Shown here: piece by piece, positions 1 through 6,205 of the stretch
Layout: each line of letters begins with the position of its first letter
How positions within the stretch are numbered: the first letter of the stretch is position 1
From: Methanomassiliicoccales archaeon
GTDB lineage: Archaea > Thermoplasmatota > Thermoplasmata > Methanomassiliicoccales > Methanomethylophilaceae
Direction: 5' to 3'
Assembly (NCBI GenBank): GCA_900767505.1
Contig: CAAFZG010000024.1
Coordinates: 1 to 6,259 of the forward strand
DNA: 6,259 bases
Program-made: the position numbers and the translations under genes
Notes under the pieces: generated by a model
What the model was told of the DNA's origin: nothing
The model's database searches: none
The model's input: only the letters and a program-made list of their open reading frames with translations

Positions 1-2
1 AA

Positions 3-2375
3 CTGGAGTCCATGTACCTGGTGGCCCGCACCGACATAGACGGCCGCAACAGGTGGTTCTTCTCGAGGGTCGAGTACCCCCAGGCGGACCGCAGGCAGTC
101 CATAGATCTGATAGTCCTGCGCTATCTGGAGTGCTTCGCTCCGGCCACGGTGCAGGAGATCGCATTCTCCCTGTCGATACCCGAGGACGACGCAAGGACA
201 TCGCTCGAATCCCTCGTGGCGATGGACGAGGTGTCCCGCGGAAGGTTCCTGATATCCGAGGACGACCAGTACATGCTCAAGCTGGACCATATGCGTCTCC
301 GTGCAGGCAGGGACAACGTGTACGACTACGACACGGTGGAGCGCTACAGGCTCACCAGAGGCGAATCGTTCGATTCGATCGAGGAGTACTTCGACTTCTA
401 CGGCTCGGCAGGCAACGAACTCGACGTGTTCCAGAGGGTCAAGGGATTCTCGCTCGAGAAATGGTATGCCATGAGGGCCTCCGGGGACATCCTGCTGGGC
501 AGGTTCGTCCGCGGAAAGGTCAGGTTCGTCATGAAGGACGATGCCAACAGGTATGCCGCGCTCCGCAGGAACGAGACCCTTCCCGAGGATCAGAAGGTCC
601 TCGGCATGGTAGATGCACTGGGTTCCGCCACGCTCCGTCAGCTGGTGTCCGAACTCAACATGGACAAGGAGGATGTGAAGCAGTCCGTCATGCGCCTCGA
701 CCGTTCTCTGGAACTCGTCCGCAGCTTCGACGAGAGGGAGGACTGGTGTACGGAGAACACATACTGCCTGTTCCACCCCTCGGAATCCGAGGGAGACCCC
801 GTGACCGAGCTGGTCCGCAGGGCGATCCGCGGGTTCGGACCGATACCCTCCAGCTCCATCAGGTTCCTCGTGGACGTCCCGATGGACGAGATCGAGGCCA
901 AAGCGGAGGAGGTAGGCGCAACGACCATAACCGTGGGCGAGGGCCAGGTGCCCATGCTCATTATGAAGGACGACGTCCACCTTCTGGACGATGTCCCCGA
1001 GAGGATCTTCCCCATCAGAGTGCTCTCGCTGACGGATCCGGATATCGGTTCGAAGTGGGCGGAGGTGTCATCACGCTACGGGGACAAATGGATCTACCCG
1101 CTGGCAAGGGGCAACTGCATAGTGGGTGCCCTGGAGATGTGGGAGATGTCCGGATGCATCGAGATCCGCATGATGGACATGGATTCGATAGACATGCTCC
1201 CCGAGGTCCTGGATGCGATCGACCGCATGATGGGATTCTACAGGATGAAGGGCATCGACATCGTCCGTATCCGCGAGGTCATGAACACGGACACCGAGAA
1301 GCTCGACGACAGTGTCCGCGAGGTCCTGGAATCCCATGGGTACCATCATGTCAACGGATTCTACGCACACGGGGACTTCGATCCCTGGACCATGACAGAG
1401 AACGATGCTCTGAGCTATGTGTTCCTGAAGCAGCATGTTGGTTCGCACCGCTACGGCACGATCTCGGAAGTGCTCGCATCCAGAGGATACATCCGCGGCG
1501 ACCAGGAGATGATGACCCGCGTGGTGGAGAAGACGACCATGAAGAGCAGGATGGATTCCGGCGATCTGGTCAAGATGAGCCTCTCTCCGTCGTACATCGG
1601 GTACACGAACCTCCAGAACTCGTCACTCTACAGGGCTGAGAAGGGCTATGTTCCCGTCGGAGAGGCCAAGGACCTTTACGGACTGATCATGAAGAAGCAG
1701 CCCGTCACCAAGAAGAACCTCATCGCGGACTCCCCCTACTCTCCGGAGAGGACCTCCGACCTGCTGGCCGAACTGATGCGCAACTCCGTCATCTATCTGG
1801 ATGGGGAATCGTGCTACAGTCTCGTTCCGGACAACGGGATGAGCCGTCACGATGCCATGCTGGAGCTGGCCCGCATGCATTTCAGGGACTTCGGGATATT
1901 CTCCGCAGAGGACTTCTCCCAGTTCATCGAAGGCAGGATGGCGGTCACCAGGGAGATCCTCAGGACCCTCGAGGACGAGGGATTCCTGAAGAAAGGGTTC
2001 TTCATCAGGGACGATCCGACGCTCAGATGGATGCTCGCGGAGGATGTCGGAGCGAAACCCAGGCGCTTCATGGACAATTTCGTGCTGAATTCCCAGGATA
2101 ATCTCCATATCTACCTCAGGCACATGATAAAGGAGGTCACCGGAGCCGGTTCGAACTCCGTGATCTTCACCAACACGACCATCGCAGGATGGTTCAAGGG
2201 CAAGGTCTGTTCGACAGGTGCCAAGGTCGAGGAGTTCCAGGGCAGCGACCGTGCGGCCAGGATACTGAAGGAGACTGCCCAGTCCGTAGGCGTCAGGCTC
2301 GAGAGCAAGCGCGAGCGCGACGATGACGATTGGGACGTATCGGAGTTCTACACCAAGGTGAATCTGGGGGCGTGA
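3..2375 (+). CDS. C-terminal part of Lhr-like large helicase-related protein (5' partial)
   Basis: The frame is open from base 3 (Leu-Glu-Ser) into the first ATG at 12, so the gene probably begins outside the window and 787+ residues are its C-terminal part. Numbering from that ATG, I see winged-helix-like segments at about 31-82, 193-240, 264-330, 548-604 and 612-676, several opening with a 'xFGP/FAP-(A/I)' turn before a short helix pair as in HTH_42/AlkZ-type domains. Residues 330-425 form a mixed beta region with the motif GALEMWEMSGC at 372-382, and 685-760 is a final conserved-looking alpha/beta part. The tail is charged (ESKRERDDDD, 764-773). No Walker A or DEAD/DEAH box is present, so any ATPase core lies upstream. 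This order resembles the C-terminal extension of Lhr helicases, where the E. coli version has been reported to act on uracil in DNA. A stand-alone winged-helix DNA-binding or glycosylase-like protein starting at 12 is the alternative; GGAG only 3 bases before that ATG is too close to be a convincing ribosome site. Ends in TGA. Confidence 0.55.
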   Translation: MESMYLVARTDIDGRNRWFFSRVEYPQADRRQSIDLIVLRYLECFAPATVQEIAFSLSIPEDDARTSLESLVAMDEVSRGRFLISEDDQYMLKLDHMRLRAGRDNVYDYDTVERYRLTRGESFDSIEEYFDFYGSAGNELDVFQRVKGFSLEKWYAMRASGDILLGRFVRGKVRFVMKDDANRYAALRRNETLPEDQKVLGMVDALGSATLRQLVSELNMDKEDVKQSVMRLDRSLELVRSFDEREDWCTENTYCLFHPSESEGDPVTELVRRAIRGFGPIPSSSIRFLVDVPMDEIEAKAEEVGATTITVGEGQVPMLIMKDDVHLLDDVPERIFPIRVLSLTDPDIGSKWAEVSSRYGDKWIYPLARGNCIVGALEMWEMSGCIEIRMMDMDSIDMLPEVLDAIDRMMGFYRMKGIDIVRIREVMNTDTEKLDDSVREVLESHGYHHVNGFYAHGDFDPWTMTENDALSYVFLKQHVGSHRYGTISEVLASRGYIRGDQEMMTRVVEKTTMKSRMDSGDLVKMSLSPSYIGYTNLQNSSLYRAEKGYVPVGEAKDLYGLIMKKQPVTKKNLIADSPYSPERTSDLLAELMRNSVIYLDGESCYSLVPDNGMSRHDAMLELARMHFRDFGIFSAEDFSQFIEGRMAVTREILRTLEDEGFLKKGFFIRDDPTLRWMLAEDVGAKPRRFMDNFVLNSQDNLHIYLRHMIKEVTGAGSNSVIFTNTTIAGWFKGKVCSTGAKVEEFQGSDRAARILKETAQSVGVRLESKRERDDDDWDVSEFYTKVNLGA

Positions 2376-2394
2376 TGCGTTTCCGCAGGGTTCC

Positions 2395-2430
2395 GGCGTC
2401 GTAACAGACCTTTCCGTCCTGTGACGCGCC
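2395..2430 (+). other. Stem-loop in the gap after the Lhr-like gene (possible 3' end signal)
   Basis: GGCG (2395-2398) pairs with CGCC (2427-2430). After one bulged T at 2399, CGT (2400-2402) pairs with ACG (2424-2426); after one A.G mismatch (2403/2423), ACAG (2404-2407) pairs with CTGT (2419-2422). The result is 11 pairs around an 11-base pyrimidine-rich loop. It starts 20 bases after the stop codon of the upstream gene and ends just before the next TATA box. There is no T-run after it, so it is not a typical archaeal terminator. It could protect an mRNA 3' end or be a binding site for the downstream regulator. Confidence 0.35.
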
Positions 2431-2440
2431 TCCAATCTCC

Positions 2441-2450
2441 GTTATATACC
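2441..2450 (+). promoter_or_regulatory. TATA box for the HTH regulator gene
   Basis: The stretch GTTATATACC contains TTATATA at 2442-2448. Its centre is about 26 bases before the ATG at 2471, the usual archaeal TATA-to-start distance, so the transcript is predicted to be leaderless. No Shine-Dalgarno sequence lies between the box and the ATG, which agrees. A BRE element just upstream is not obvious (CTCCG). Confidence 0.65.
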
Positions 2451-2470
2451 TGGACTACTTCAATGAAAGT

Positions 2471-2833
2471 ATGAAGATTCCGTGTGAGATCGTCGTATGG
2501 AACGTCCTTCCCATGATACGCAGGGAGCTCTCCCGCGAGCTCGTCTTCGTACACGGCATGTCCCAGGCCGAAGTGGCGAGGATGTTCGGAGTCACGGACG
2601 CGGCGATATCCCAGTATCTGAAGAAGAAGCGCGGATCGATGCCCGAAGTGGAGTCCCTCCCCCTCTATTCCGAATTCCTCGGAGAGGTCTCGGCATCGGC
2701 AGAGTCCATATCATCCCGCAAGAGCGATTTCTACTCGGAGATGTGCCGCCTCTGCTGCCACGTGAAGTCCTCCGGACTCATGGCCATCATATACAAGAAT
2801 CAGACCGGGACGTACCCCACTCCGTGCAACTGA
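2471..2833 (+). CDS. Small HTH transcriptional regulator with Cys-rich C-terminus
   Basis: This 120-residue protein begins with PCEIVVW and has a helix-turn-helix at about 30-50 (SQAEVARMFG followed by VTDAAISQYL) ending in the basic KKKRG turn. This matches the short archaeal regulators of the COG2522 type, common in methanogens, whose targets are mostly unknown. Residues 60-90 are helical and acidic. The C-terminus holds C92, C95, C96 and C119, and Cys5 is near the N-terminus; a C-x2-C pair plus a distal Cys could hold an iron-sulfur cluster or zinc, or act as a redox switch (inference). The start is fixed by the TATA box 26 bases upstream; an ATG at 2463 is in another frame. The gene is monocistronic by position: a stem-loop precedes its promoter, and its TGA lies 4 bases from the end of the convergent glycosylase gene. 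It may bind DNA as a dimer, possibly at its own promoter. Confidence 0.82.
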   Translation: MKIPCEIVVWNVLPMIRRELSRELVFVHGMSQAEVARMFGVTDAAISQYLKKKRGSMPEVESLPLYSEFLGEVSASAESISSRKSDFYSEMCRLCCHVKSSGLMAIIYKNQTGTYPTPCN

Positions 2834-2837
2834 TCCG

Positions 2838-3635
2838 TCACATTATGAACGGGCTGTGGTACAGGAACTCCTGCGCATATCCTGCATATCTTCCGAATCT
2901 GTCGCGCCCGAATCCGGCCACTTTGTTGTACGATCCGGTCACCCCGTACATGCGTTCCATCTCCTTGGATATGCGGACATCCACCGGGAACGCTTCCAGA
3001 TGGCCGTATGCGAACAGTGCGACGCAGTCCGCCACCTTGGGGCCGACGCCGTTGATCTTCTGAAGCTCTTCTATGCAGTCTTCGTAGTCCAACTCCCCGA
3101 TGTAATCGGGATCGACAACCCCATTCTCAACATCTTCTGCAAGTTGGATGAATCTTGATTCCCTGAATCCGAGTCTGCAGCAGGGGATCTCATCGCGACG
3201 GTCGAGGATCTGGCCCGGGGTCGGGAACGAATGGCGTCCTCCCAGATCGTCTCCGAATGTGTCGCAGACGGATTCCACCATCTTCCCGATGCGGGCGACG
3301 TTGGCGTTGGTCGCCAGAAGATACGTGGCCAGACATTCCCACCGGTCCTGTTCGAGGATCCTGAGTCCCGGACAGTGCTCCGAAAGGGATGCCACATAGC
3401 TGTCGCGGGAGGAGATGTCATCGATGATCTCCTCCAGGTCGTCTTCGTGTCTAAAATAGCGTTTCAGACGATCTTCAGAGGAGCAGCCTTCTGCGTTGAA
3501 TCCGCCCTCGCATTCGGTCAGTTCGATGATCTCGTGTCCGAGGACTCCGATCCACTTGTCTCCGGCCTTCCTCCAGCGGTGTGCCTGTCCGCAACCGAGG
3601 GTGGGATCCAGCGACACATCCAGCTCAATCATCAT
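2838..3635 (-). CDS. ogg: Ogg1-type 8-oxoguanine DNA glycosylase/AP lyase
   Basis: This 265-residue HhH-GPD superfamily enzyme should remove 8-oxoguanine from DNA as the first step of base excision repair. It closely tracks eukaryotic-type Ogg1. The N-terminal motif GCGQAHRWR (14-22) matches the Ogg1 SGQSFRWR strand, and TNANVARIGKMVE (109-121) matches the damage-recognition NNN-x2-R loop, giving N110, N112 and R115. R158 in LGFRESRF corresponds to human R204. The helix-hairpin-helix NGVGPKVADC (195-204) carries the catalytic Lys200, and Asp219 in PVDVR lies 19 residues later, exactly the K249-D268 spacing of human OGG1. Q255 and Y259 correspond to the base-pocket Gln315 and Phe319, with an aromatic change F to Y. 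The start at the first of two ATGs (3635) is chosen because the protein begins just before the conserved N-terminal strand and lies about 28 bases from a TATA-like element; the open frame extending upstream has no homology-like content and crosses the divergent gene. The second ATG (3632) is possible. Confidence 0.93.
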   Translation of the reverse strand: MMIELDVSLDPTLGCGQAHRWRKAGDKWIGVLGHEIIELTECEGGFNAEGCSSEDRLKRYFRHEDDLEEIIDDISSRDSYVASLSEHCPGLRILEQDRWECLATYLLATNANVARIGKMVESVCDTFGDDLGGRHSFPTPGQILDRRDEIPCCRLGFRESRFIQLAEDVENGVVDPDYIGELDYEDCIEELQKINGVGPKVADCVALFAYGHLEAFPVDVRISKEMERMYGVTGSYNKVAGFGRDRFGRYAGYAQEFLYHSPFIM

Positions 3636-3655
3636 AAATGGACATTCTAAAGACC

Positions 3656-3669
3656 TTACTTTTATCTTA
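3656..3669. promoter_or_regulatory. Shared divergent promoter with one TATA-like element
   Basis: The 54-base gap between the two divergent start codons holds a single AT-rich block, CTTTTATCTTA at 3659-3669. Its core centre near 3663 lies about 27 bases from the plus-strand ATG at 3690 and about 28 bases from the minus-strand ATG at 3635. Read on the other strand it is TAAGATAAAAG. Both distances fit leaderless transcription, and neither start has a Shine-Dalgarno sequence. One TATA-binding site could therefore serve both the glycosylase and the endonuclease gene. Confidence 0.6.
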
Positions 3670-3689
3670 TGTTGTGCATTCCCATGTGT

Positions 3690-4496
3690 ATGAGATTTGG
3701 ACCTGCAGGATACCCGGAAGCGGGTAAAAACCCCGAGGGAGCATTGGAGTACACGCGTTCCCTGGGCCTCGACGCGTTGGAAGTCGAGTTCGTCCGTGGT
3801 GCACGCATAAAACCCGAGCGCGCCAAGGTCATAGGGGCTAAGGCCAAATCTCTCGACATAAGGCTGAGCTGTCATGCTCCGTATTTCATAAGTTTCAATT
3901 CGGAAAGCGACGAGACTCGTCAGAAGAGTATAGGGTGGGTGATGGACACGGCCCGCGCCGCACACGAGCTCGGAGCATATATCATCGTGATCCATGCGGC
4001 ATCGTATGGCAAATCCCCCGAGACGGCACTGCCGTCCGTAATCGAGGGTCTTACCAAATGCAAGAATATGCTTGACGACGAGGGGATAAAAGACGTCATA
4101 CTCGGGGTGGAGACCATGGGAAAGACCGGTCAGTTCGGAACCCTCGACGAGATCGGGAAGGTAATGGAATCCGTGGACGGTGTGCGTCCCGTCCTCGACG
4201 TCGCACATGTCCATGCCCGTGGCCGTGGATGTCTGAAGAACGAGTCTGATATGAGCAGACTTGTCGATCAGTTCTTCGGCCTGTGCGGAGACATAGCTCA
4301 TTTCCACATCAGTTGCATCAAATACGGCGAGAAGGGTGAGATATCGCATCTCCCTCTGGCCGAGAAGGACCCCGACATGCAGATTCTGGCAGACTTGCTG
4401 TCAGACTCCAAGCAGGACTGCACTTTCATCTGCGAATCTCCTCTGATAGAGGAGGATGCCGTCGTCTTCCGCGATATGTTCCATCGGAATGGATAA
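3690..4496 (+). CDS. Endonuclease IV-like TIM-barrel protein (AP endonuclease family)
   Basis: This 268-residue protein has the AP2Ec/Nfo barrel and shows nearly the complete trinuclear metal site. H62 (SCHAPYF), H102 (IVIHAAS), E141 (GVETMGK), D170 and H173 (LDVAHVHA), H206 (HFHIS), H220 (GEISHLPL) and E249 (ICESPL) line up in order with E. coli H69, H109, E145, D179, H182, H216, H231 and E261. The expected Asp229 two residues before the last His is not there; E217 three before it may substitute, a pattern I associate with archaeal members. The predicted role is cleavage 5' of abasic sites, the step after the divergently transcribed glycosylase; an unrelated sugar-isomerase-like activity is less likely given the ligand set. 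I chose ATG 3690 over ATGs at 3669 and 3684 because it begins directly with the first barrel strand (MRFGPAGYP) and sits about 27 bases after the TATA element, while 3669 overlaps that element. The stop is 1 base from the next gene, implying an operon. Confidence 0.86.
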   Translation: MRFGPAGYPEAGKNPEGALEYTRSLGLDALEVEFVRGARIKPERAKVIGAKAKSLDIRLSCHAPYFISFNSESDETRQKSIGWVMDTARAAHELGAYIIVIHAASYGKSPETALPSVIEGLTKCKNMLDDEGIKDVILGVETMGKTGQFGTLDEIGKVMESVDGVRPVLDVAHVHARGRGCLKNESDMSRLVDQFFGLCGDIAHFHISCIKYGEKGEISHLPLAEKDPDMQILADLLSDSKQDCTFICESPLIEEDAVVFRDMFHRNG

Positions 4497-4497
4497 A

Positions 4498-6009
4498 ATG
4501 GCAGAGCCTGAGTACGGAGACAAGTTTTCCATATACCTCACCCCAGCCAACGGGCTGAAGGTACTGCTGAACCCGGTCCTTGTCGACATCGCGGACATCA
4601 TGGCGGAGTCCGAGATGACGGCCGCGGAGATATCCGACAGGGTGGGTGCGTCAAGGTCGACCGTGAGGTCCGACCTGAAGAGACTGGCCGACATGGGCAT
4701 GGTCACGACGAAGAAGAGCACTGTGGATGCCCGCGAGACCCTGTACATTCTGCGTGGGATAAAGGTCGTATCGTCGGCGGATCCGAATGATGCGGTGTTG
4801 AAATATCTGCAGAATTCATCGAAGGCAAGGTCGCAGTCGCAGATAATGCCCATCTACGATGCGATCCTGTTCTCGATGGCCCAGATCAGAATGTATGGAC
4901 TCAGCATAGTCAACGTTCTTTTCGAGGCCGGGTTCGCGATAGGGATGGCCTTCAGCGAACTTTTTGCAGAATTGTCCGATGAGGAGATGGTCCATAGGAT
5001 CAAATGCCTCTTCGGATTGGCATCGGATCTGAGGATCGAGGAGGATGACGAAGGCCTCAGCGTCTCGGTAGGTCCCGGGGACATACAATCGGTCATGCTG
5101 ATAAAGGACCTCCTGATGGGATTCCTGATCTCCATGATAGGTATGCGTACGGGCAATCTGTATTCGGTCAGATTCAGCACGGTCTTGGAAGATGACGCCG
5201 TGATCTTCAACTCCAAACTGTATTCGGCGGGAGACAATCCGACCGTTGGACTGACGTATGCAGGGCGCGGACCCTCGTTCTATAGTGTGGATAACCCCTT
5301 CGTAGTGCTGTATACCCGCGGCGGTTCCTGTTACCTGATCTCCAATGAGAACATGATCCGGGTTCTGGACGCCATCGCCGACGGATACAGCACTCCTGTG
5401 GATATCGCCACAGCGACAGAGATCCCTCATGTGACTGTGCATTCGGTGCTCAACAAGTTGGAGTCCATGGGCGTCCTGACCAAATCTGCATCTTCGAGGG
5501 TTTTGTCCTTCGATCCCACATATTCTAAGATCATCCAAGGAAAATCCGAACCCGTAGATGCACCTCCGCAGATAGATATATCCAACATAAAGTTCGAGGC
5601 ATCCAGCTTCCGCAGATTCGTGTACCGCTACATGTTCTGGGTCGCTGACAATTTCGGTATCGGTGCCGAAGCTACCTTCCGTAAGGTCGGGGCATACATG
5701 GGCGAGGTGCTGGTGACTACGGGGCCGAGGATCGGTGCTCAGGAATTCCTCGAATCCGTATGCAGCAGTTATGCCATGGACGGTGCCGACATAACGATAA
5801 CATCTCTCATCCCCGTATACATAACATTGAAGATCGAGTCGTGCGGGAGGTTCGCGGACGATGTGGGCATCTATCTCGAATCCATGCTGGAGAAGGCATT
5901 GGAGATCATCACCGGCGAGCACTATCGTGTGATCGTCGATGTAAGAGCGGTGAAAAGAGTGGGGCGGAGCCCCGCCCGGTCAGGAATCCAACCCGATTCG
6001 AAGGGATAA
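4498..6009 (+). CDS. Duplicated winged-helix / V4R-like regulator, two tandem modules
   Basis: This 503-residue protein consists of two copies of one module. Module 1 has a strand plus winged helix at about 11-86 (AEISDRVGASRSTVRSDLKRL, then a basic wing) and an alpha/beta domain at 119-240. Module 2 repeats this with a winged helix at 261-340 (DIATATEIPHVTVHSVLNKL) and an alpha/beta domain at 367-486. The alpha/beta domains share a Gly-rich helix (EAGFAIGMAF, RKVGAYMGEV), a variable strand pair and a late helix with a hydrophobic strand (MGFLISMIGMRTG, LEKALEIITGEH). This shape resembles V4R ligand-binding domains, found in the methanogen regulator MsvR, but without its Cys pattern. No membrane segment or enzyme motif is seen. 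It is probably a ligand-sensing DNA-binding protein co-transcribed with the endonuclease gene. ATG 4498 lies 1 base after that gene's stop; ATG 4489 would overlap it by 8 bases and is equally possible, while 4456 sits directly against GGAGG and is unlikely. The last 17 residues look unstructured. Confidence 0.78.
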   Translation: MAEPEYGDKFSIYLTPANGLKVLLNPVLVDIADIMAESEMTAAEISDRVGASRSTVRSDLKRLADMGMVTTKKSTVDARETLYILRGIKVVSSADPNDAVLKYLQNSSKARSQSQIMPIYDAILFSMAQIRMYGLSIVNVLFEAGFAIGMAFSELFAELSDEEMVHRIKCLFGLASDLRIEEDDEGLSVSVGPGDIQSVMLIKDLLMGFLISMIGMRTGNLYSVRFSTVLEDDAVIFNSKLYSAGDNPTVGLTYAGRGPSFYSVDNPFVVLYTRGGSCYLISNENMIRVLDAIADGYSTPVDIATATEIPHVTVHSVLNKLESMGVLTKSASSRVLSFDPTYSKIIQGKSEPVDAPPQIDISNIKFEASSFRRFVYRYMFWVADNFGIGAEATFRKVGAYMGEVLVTTGPRIGAQEFLESVCSSYAMDGADITITSLIPVYITLKIESCGRFADDVGIYLESMLEKALEIITGEHYRVIVDVRAVKRVGRSPARSGIQPDSKG

Positions 6010-6017
6010 GTGATTCC

Positions 6018-6081
6018 GGACCATTTCACGACCGATTCATGACGGTTTAGACGTCAAATGGTCCACCAATGTCACTTTTTT
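6018..6081 (+). terminator. Long inverted repeat followed by T6, likely 3' end of the endonuclease-regulator operon
   Basis: GGACCATTT (6018-6026) is perfectly complementary to AAATGGTCC (6056-6064). One C.C mismatch inward, ACG (6028-6030) pairs with CGT (6052-6054), and an inner stem ACCG (6031-6034) pairs with CGGT (6043-6046). Eleven bases after the stem comes TTTTTT at 6076-6081. Archaeal termination depends mainly on the T-run, so the T6 is the likely stop signal and the hairpin an RNA 3' structure or a protein site. The T-run doubles as the start of the tRNA TATA box. The structure begins 9 bases after the stop codon of the regulator gene. Confidence 0.45.
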
Positions 6082-6102
6082 ATATGGGGAATCTTTCCCC
6101 AT
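6076..6102 (+). promoter_or_regulatory. tRNA-Thr promoter: TATA box plus palindrome
   Basis: TTTTTTATAT (6076-6085) is a good archaeal TATA box, centred about 27 bases before the first base of the tRNA at 6110. Directly after it, ATGGGGAA (6084-6091) and TTCCCCAT (6095-6102) form a perfect 8-bp palindrome with a TCT centre. The palindrome fills the space between the box and the predicted start, where a bound protein would block RNA polymerase. Confidence 0.55.
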
Positions 6103-6109
6103 ACTCATT

Positions 6110-6184
6110 GCCACTGTGGCTCAGCGGTAGAGCGGCGGTTTCGTAAACCGTAGGCCGGGGGTTCGATCCCCTCCAGTGGCTCCA
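6110..6184 (+). tRNA. tRNA-Thr, anticodon CGU
   Basis: A full cloverleaf can be folded by hand. The acceptor arms GCCACTG (6110-6116) and CAGTGGC (6174-6180) pair completely. The D stem is GCTC/GAGC (6119-6122, 6130-6133). The anticodon stem GCGGT/ACCGT (6135-6139, 6147-6151, one G-U pair) closes the loop TTCGTAA with anticodon CGT at 6142-6144, which reads ACG threonine codons. The variable loop has five bases. The T stem (6157-6161, 6169-6173, one G-U pair) closes the loop TTCGATC. The discriminator is T at 6181, and CCA is encoded at 6182-6184. U73 is usual for archaeal threonine tRNA. There is no intron. No clear T-run follows. Confidence 0.96.
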
Positions 6185-6205
6185 TCTCATTATTCCCAAT
6201 TTATC

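Noticed and set aside
53..1639. Long plus-strand reading frame overlapping the Lhr-like gene
   Set aside because: Its product is rich in Arg, Gly, Pro and His in the pattern of a +1 shadow of a high-GC gene, with no recognisable domain.
1623..2435. 270-codon minus-strand frame at the end of the Lhr-like gene
   Set aside because: There is no domain-like pattern, and the plus strand has conserved winged-helix segments throughout this stretch.
2525..2542. Two GAGCTC palindromes 6 bases apart inside the HTH regulator gene
   Set aside because: They encode a repeated Arg-Glu-Leu in a helix and are explained by coding sequence.
3636..4349. In-frame extension of the glycosylase reading frame upstream to 4349 on the minus strand
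   Set aside because: The extension runs antisense through the endonuclease gene, whose metal-binding residues are clear, and Ogg1 homology begins just after the ATGs at 3635/3632.
4816..5922. Long minus-strand reading frame antisense to the duplicated regulator
   Set aside because: It is a low-complexity His/Arg-rich shadow; the plus frame contains two matching winged-helix modules and is continuous with the operon.
5961..5977. GC-rich hairpin (GGGGC-GGA-GCCCC) near the end of the regulator gene
   Set aside because: It lies within the coding region of a high-GC gene with no T-run after it, so it is not a credible terminator.
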